A stretch of 64,000 bases of DNA from Actinomycetota bacterium (lineage in GTDB: Bacteria > Actinomycetota > UBA4738 > HRBIN12). Below are positions 60,331-64,000 of this stretch, in pieces. The stretch covers positions 124,001 to 188,000 of the forward strand of contig DASSCU010000063.1 in the NCBI GenBank assembly GCA_035697485.1. Reading direction: 5' to 3'. Within the stretch, counting starts at the first letter, position 1, and each line of letters begins with the position of its first letter. The translations under genes and the position numbers were made by a program. The notes beneath the pieces were generated by a model, which saw nothing but the letters and a program-made list of their open reading frames with translations, did no database searches and was not told where the DNA came from.

Positions 60331-61007
60331 TCCATCGAGACCGGATGTGAGGCATCGGTGAACTCGCGGAACTCTCCCGTGAGGAGGAAGCCAACCTGCT
60401 CGGCGATGTCCACCGCGTTGTCTCCGACCCGCTCGAGCGCCCGAGCTGCCATATTCATGTGGAGTCCCCAGTCGAGCTGCGAGGGATCGTCCGCAAGCTT
60501 CAGCGCTTCGAGATGCGTCGTTCGGTTGAGGCGATCGACAGGATCATCCATCACTGGCACCTTCAATGCGAGATCGAGGTCGCGCCGCCCGAATGCCTCC
60601 ATCGAAGTGCGCACCATGGTGACGACGTGGGTGCCCATCTCTTCGATCTGCTGGCGCATCGGCTCGCTGCCGCGAGCATCCCTGGTTGCGAGGTAGAGCT
60701 TCGCAACGTTGACGGCCTGGTCCCCGATACGCTCCAGGTGGAGATCGCAGTGGAGGATCGCCGAGATCAGGCGGAGGTCGAGTGCGACCGGCGACTGAAG
60801 CGCGAGCATCTGCAGGACCCCGGAATCGATCTTGAGATAGAGGTCATCGATCTCATCGTCTCCGTCGATCACCTCCTGTGCCTTGGCGTCGTCATGCTGC
60901 ACCAGCGCCTCGATCGCGCGCTGGACCGCTGTGCCCGCGAGCTCACCCAAGCTGAGCAGCTCGAGCTCGGTCTTCTCGAGCTCTTCGTGGAACGTCTCTC
61001 TGGTCAT
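60327..61007 (-). CDS. phoU: Phosphate signalling protein PhoU
   Basis: A 226-residue helical protein made of two PhoU repeats ([26 protein letters not shown], later [44 protein letters not shown]). It links Pst transport to the sensor kinase and shuts the pathway off when phosphate is plentiful. Four-base overlaps with pstB upstream and regX3 downstream. Confidence 0.94.
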   Translation of the reverse strand: MTRETFHEELEKTELELLSLGELAGTAVQRAIEALVQHDDAKAQEVIDGDDEIDDLYLKIDSGVLQMLALQSPVALDLRLISAILHCDLHLERIGDQAVNVAKLYLATRDARGSEPMRQQIEEMGTHVVTMVRTSMEAFGRRDLDLALKVPVMDDPVDRLNRTTHLEALKLADDPSQLDWGLHMNMAARALERVGDNAVDIAEQVGFLLTGEFREFTDASHPVSME

Positions 61008-61900
61008 CCGAATCGCCCCGTCACGTAGTCCTCGGTCCGTTGGTCACTCGGGTTGGTGAAGATCGTCTCCGTGCGGTCGAACTCCACGATCGTGCCGGTG
61101 CGGGAGCCGTCTTCGTGCACATCGACCGTGAAGAACGCGGTGCGGTCGGAGACGCGCGCCGCCTGCTGCATGTTGTGGGTCACGATCACGATCGTGTAGT
61201 CGGCCACGAGCTCCTGCATCAGGTCCTCGATCTTCGCCGTCGCGATCGGATCGAGCGCCGAGCACGGCTCGTCCATCAGGATCACGTCGGGCTTCGTGGC
61301 GATCGCCCTCGCGATGCAGAGGCGCTGCTGCTGGCCGCCTGACAGCGCCATTCCGGACTCCTTCAGCTTGTCCTTCACCTCGTCCCACAACGCGGCTCGG
61401 TGCAGGCTCTCCTCGACGAGCTCGTCCATGTTCCCCTTGTACCCGGCGATCTTGGGCCCGAACGCGATGTTGTCGTAGATCGATTTCGGGAACGGGTTCG
61501 GCTTTTGGAACACCATGCCGATCCGCCGGCGAACCTCGACCGGGTCGACCTGCTCGTCGTAGAGATCGACGCCGTGGTACAGCAGTTTCCCTTCGACCCG
61601 AGCGCCCTCGATCAGGTCGTTCATGCGGTTCAGGCAGCGCAGGAAGGTGGTCTTGCCACAGCCCGAGGGTCCGATCAGCGCGGTGATCTCGTTCTTCAGG
61701 ATCGGCAGGTTGATGTCGCGCACGGCCCGGAAGGCGCCGTAGTACACGGCGAGGTCGGTCGTTGAGAACACGACCTCACGAGCGGCCTCGTCGGCTTCGG
61801 TGATGACGGACGGTTTCACGATCAGTTGCGGACCATCTTCGGCGACGGGGGATGTCGCTGTCAGGTCGGTCGTATCCATGGGCTCACCACTTTCGGTCAT
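61004..61900 (-). CDS. pstB: Phosphate ABC transporter ATP-binding protein
   Basis: A 298-residue ATPase: Walker [10 protein letters not shown] near residue 80, Q-loop [10 protein letters not shown], signature [14 protein letters not shown] near 190, Walker [13 protein letters not shown]. The N-terminal 40 residues are an extension before the usual domain start. Its ATG overlaps the end of pstA by 17 bases; an alternative ATG at 61879 would leave a shorter, more typical N-terminus. Confidence 0.96.
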   Translation of the reverse strand: MTESGEPMDTTDLTATSPVAEDGPQLIVKPSVITEADEAAREVVFSTTDLAVYYGAFRAVRDINLPILKNEITALIGPSGCGKTTFLRCLNRMNDLIEGARVEGKLLYHGVDLYDEQVDPVEVRRRIGMVFQKPNPFPKSIYDNIAFGPKIAGYKGNMDELVEESLHRAALWDEVKDKLKESGMALSGGQQQRLCIARAIATKPDVILMDEPCSALDPIATAKIEDLMQELVADYTIVIVTHNMQQAARVSDRTAFFTVDVHEDGSRTGTIVEFDRTETIFTNPSDQRTEDYVTGRFG

Positions 61901-62831
61901 ACCGGTTCCTCAGCAGGATCGCGGCGAGGTTCACGACGAGGATGATCACGAGGAGCACGACGATCGCCGCCGCCGTGTTGGCCTTCCAGCCCTCACCCGC
62001 GAGACGGGACCACGAGAAGATCTGGGTCGGAAGGGCGGTGTACTGACCTTGCAGGATCTCGAGGGGTGATCGACTGCCGGGGGTCGACAGGTAGCCGGTG
62101 ACGGCGCCGACCAGCAGCAGGGGCGCGGTCTCGCCGAACGCACGAGCCAGGGAGAGGATCACGCCGGTGAAGATGCCGGGGGCGGCGTACGGCAGCACGT
62201 GGCTCCGGACGACCTCCCAACGGGTGGCTCCCACGCCGTAGGCGGCCTCCCGGATGCTCTTGGGTACCGCCCTGAGGGCCTCCATCGTGATGAGGATGAC
62301 GATCGGCAGCACGAGCACCGCCAGGGTCAGGCCGCCGGAGATGAAACTCCGGCCGAAGGTGTCCGGACCGGTGACCGTGCGCATGGTCTGGACGAAGAGG
62401 ACGAGCCCGAGGATGCCGTACACGATCGACGGCACCCCGGCGAGGTTCCGGATGTTCGTCGTCAGTAGGCGGTTGGTCCGCGTGTCCTTCGCGTACTCCT
62501 GGAGGTAGATCGCGGCGGCGATGCCTAGCGGCAGCGCGACGGCCGCGACGAACCCGATCAGGATCAACGATCCGACGATGCCTTGTCGGACACCCGCGCG
62601 TGTGTCCAACCGCGACACGTTGCTCGTGAGGAAGTCCCCCGCCCTCGTGGACAGCACCGGCCAGGCATCGGAGATCGCGGTGCCGAGCAGCACGATCAGG
62701 ATCGCGAGGGAGAGCAGCAACGAGAGCAGCAACGTGGCCTGGAAGAACCGGCCGTACAGGTCGCGCTTCTTGCCCCGCAGCGCGAGCTCGACGGAGCCCT
62801 GGACCTGCCGGGTGGGTGCGATCGCCGCCAT
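61884..62831 (-). CDS. pstA: Phosphate ABC transporter permease PstA
   Basis: A 315-residue inner-membrane permease with about six helices. The binding-protein-dependent transport signature [25 protein letters not shown] is near 205, with [16 protein letters not shown] and the family end [11 protein letters not shown]. Its ATG overlaps the pstC stop by one base (TGATG). Confidence 0.94.
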   Translation of the reverse strand: MAAIAPTRQVQGSVELALRGKKRDLYGRFFQATLLLSLLLSLAILIVLLGTAISDAWPVLSTRAGDFLTSNVSRLDTRAGVRQGIVGSLILIGFVAAVALPLGIAAAIYLQEYAKDTRTNRLLTTNIRNLAGVPSIVYGILGLVLFVQTMRTVTGPDTFGRSFISGGLTLAVLVLPIVILITMEALRAVPKSIREAAYGVGATRWEVVRSHVLPYAAPGIFTGVILSLARAFGETAPLLLVGAVTGYLSTPGSRSPLEILQGQYTALPTQIFSWSRLAGEGWKANTAAAIVVLLVIILVVNLAAILLRNRYDRKW

Positions 62832-63781
62832 CAGAAGTCCTTGCGAACCTTCCGCACGTACCGCTCCGACACGACGTTGAGGGCCAGGGTCATGACGAAC
62901 AGCAACAGCCCGACGAAGAAGAGCGAGTCGAACGGATTCAGCCCGGTCGTACTTTTCACCTGGTCCGATCCGATCGCGAGCGACGAGATCGCGCCGGTCA
63001 TCGTCTGACCCGGCTCGAGGGGATTCAGGTGACGGGTCGCGCTGCCGGTCGCGCCCGCGGCGATCGCCACGACCATCGTCTCCCCGACGGCCCGCGAGAA
63101 ACCGAGGATCAGGGCGGCCACGATGCCCGAGACGGCGGCCGGGAACACGACCTTGGTCGTCACGCTCCGGCGGCGCGCGCCGATCCCGTAGGCCGCCTCG
63201 CGGAGCGCGCTCGGCACCGCGTACATCGCGTCCTCGGCGACCGATGCGACCAGTGGGATCGTGAGGATCCCGACCCCGATGCCGGCCGCCATGACGTTGA
63301 ATGTGCCGGCCGACGAGAACAGCGGTTGCACGAGCGCCGGGTTGATGACCTGCAGGGCGAAGTACCCGAGCACCACACTCGGGATCCCCGCGAGGGTCTC
63401 GAGGATCGGCTTGAGCTTGCGTCGCGTCTTCGGGTTTGCATACTCAGAGAGGTACATCGCCGCGCCGAGTCCGAGCGGGGTCGCGATCATCATCGCGATG
63501 ACCGACACCTCGATCGTCCCGATGAATATCGTGAGGACGTCGAACTCGCCGCTGCGGGGCCGCCATCCGTCGCTCCAGAGCTGGCCGAGCTCCACGTTTG
63601 ACAAGAAGGTGACGGCCTTGCCGGCGAGCGCGACGATGATGGCGACGCTCACGACCATCGAGACGATCGCGGCCGCCATCAGGAGGATCCGGACGAACCC
63701 TTCCTTGCGCCGGCGTCGAGGGCTGCCCTGAAGCGACCCGATCGAGAGACGGGCGTCCGCGGTCGGCTTGGCCATCTCCAC
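62831..63781 (-). CDS. pstC: Phosphate ABC transporter permease PstC
   Basis: A 316-residue inner-membrane permease, partner of PstA. The permease signature AEDAMYAVPSALREAAYGIGARRRSV is near 200 and LGLGAAMYLSEYANPKTRRKLKP near 110. The start is a GTG with GAAGGG six bases upstream; ATG at 63775 is the alternative. It is separated from pstS by a strong hairpin. Confidence 0.94.
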   Translation of the reverse strand: MEMAKPTADARLSIGSLQGSPRRRRKEGFVRILLMAAAIVSMVVSVAIIVALAGKAVTFLSNVELGQLWSDGWRPRSGEFDVLTIFIGTIEVSVIAMMIATPLGLGAAMYLSEYANPKTRRKLKPILETLAGIPSVVLGYFALQVINPALVQPLFSSAGTFNVMAAGIGVGILTIPLVASVAEDAMYAVPSALREAAYGIGARRRSVTTKVVFPAAVSGIVAALILGFSRAVGETMVVAIAAGATGSATRHLNPLEPGQTMTGAISSLAIGSDQVKSTTGLNPFDSLFFVGLLLFVMTLALNVVSERYVRKVRKDF

Positions 63782-63815
63782 GGCCTACCCTTCGCTTCGA
63801 TCCGGGGAGGGCGGC

Positions 63816-63836
63816 GGGGGGCGGTATCCGCCCCCC
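63816..63836 (-). terminator. Strong hairpin between pstS and pstC
   Basis: GGGGGGCGG-ATA-CCGCCCCCC, nine pairs with no mismatch and a three-base loop, on the minus strand 35 bases before the pstC start. It lies after the pstS stop and has no T run. It is likely a partial terminator or an RNA-stability element that makes PstS more abundant than the permease genes. Confidence 0.65.
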
Positions 63837-63867
63837 AGCCGTTCCCGCCCTCCGCGTTCAATCTCGA

Positions 63868-64000
63868 TCATGCAGCGGCCGACCCCCACGCGGAGCGCGT
63901 CGCCTCGACCCGCTCGGTCGGCAGGGCGATGTAGCCGACCTCCTCCACCAAGGTGGTCATGGCCTCGTCGCTCACGTAGTAGTCGAGGTAGGCGGCGACC
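63868..64000 (-). CDS. pstS: Phosphate-binding protein PstS, C-terminal part (runs off the window)
   Basis: Last 43 residues of a substrate-binding protein, with the end FVDYYVSDEA-type segment (here AAYLDYYVSDEAMTTLVEEVGYIALP). This matches the C-terminus of PstS proteins. The first part of the gene and the operon promoter lie beyond base 64000. Confidence 0.8.
   Translation of the reverse strand, partial: VAAYLDYYVSDEAMTTLVEEVGYIALPTERVEATRSAWGSAAA

Noticed and set aside
1-64000. Mobile elements, CRISPR, rRNA or tRNA genes
   Set aside because: No transposase or integrase motifs, no regularly spaced repeats, no TTCGAxTC-type T-arm with a matching acceptor stem, and no rRNA segments were noticed. 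Only the 21-bp tandem repeat at 44131 stands out.

Overview
The window is GC-rich, densely packed bacterial chromosome that fits a free-living member of the Actinomycetota. The pointers are: GC-biased codons throughout; a RegX3/PhoB-type phosphate regulator; an MmpL-type exporter; a ppk neighbourhood with a MutT1-like Nudix plus histidine-phosphatase protein; an actinobacterial 7Fe ferredoxin; and many leaderless genes whose -10 box (TAnnnT) lies 6-8 bases before the start codon. The exact class cannot be read from the sequence. I see no integrase, transposase, CRISPR array, tRNA or rRNA; this looks like core chromosome, not an island.

Layout. 1-2069: thiamine salvage operon (thiN-thiB-thiP, minus strand) behind a TPP riboswitch. 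2079-7768: histidine degradation (hutI facing hutU-S51 peptidase-hutH). 7863-10076: convergent cyclic-di-GMP pair (receiver-EAL and receiver-GGDEF). 10296-14444: transsulfuration genes (cystathionine beta-synthase, a PLP cystathionine enzyme) with a DUF429 gene and a methyltransferase. 14462-20842: metabolic singletons, including a VOC protein, a PQQ-type sugar dehydrogenase, a CoA-binding/CoA-Nudix pair, an M20 peptidase, an A-type Fe-S protein, a cupredoxin and an F420-hydrogenase-beta-like protein. 20959-27647: four-PAS histidine kinase, large secreted hydrolase, ferredoxin FdxA, small hydrolase and a 56-residue membrane protein. 27659-33815: polyamine/GABA catabolism (two aldehyde dehydrogenases, PucR regulator, GabT). 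33852-39453: MFS exporter and trehalose genes (otsA, otsB, GH15). 39479-44098: MmpL exporter with a coiled-coil arm, TraR/DksA zinc protein, cysteine-poor HesB-like protein, DNA glycosylase. 44131-48568: two SLC41/MgtE-like transporters, a duplicated PhoU-RCK_C protein and a RAM-domain protein. 48581-52561: ispH, a secreted transglycosylase behind a probable c-di-AMP riboswitch, corA and an acetyltransferase. 52527-64000: phosphate/polyphosphate region with mutT1-like, CYTH-CHAD and ppk1 on one side and pstS-pstC-pstA-pstB-phoU-regX3-DUF47-pit-small membrane protein on the other, with a second DUF47 gene between them.

How it fits together. The last 11.5 kb joins phosphate uptake (high-affinity Pst and low-affinity Pit), its regulation (PhoU, two DUF47 proteins, RegX3) and storage as polyphosphate (Ppk1, CHAD protein). 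Most neighbouring genes there overlap by 4 bases (ATGA or GTGA), which implies translational coupling. The 44-48 kb cluster looks like an ion-transport module in which regulatory PhoU and RCK_C domains come on a separate, internally duplicated protein. Gene expression in the window relies heavily on leaderless promoters, several of them back to back between divergent genes. In the tightest case (17542-17561) each gene's -10 box contains the other gene's start codon.
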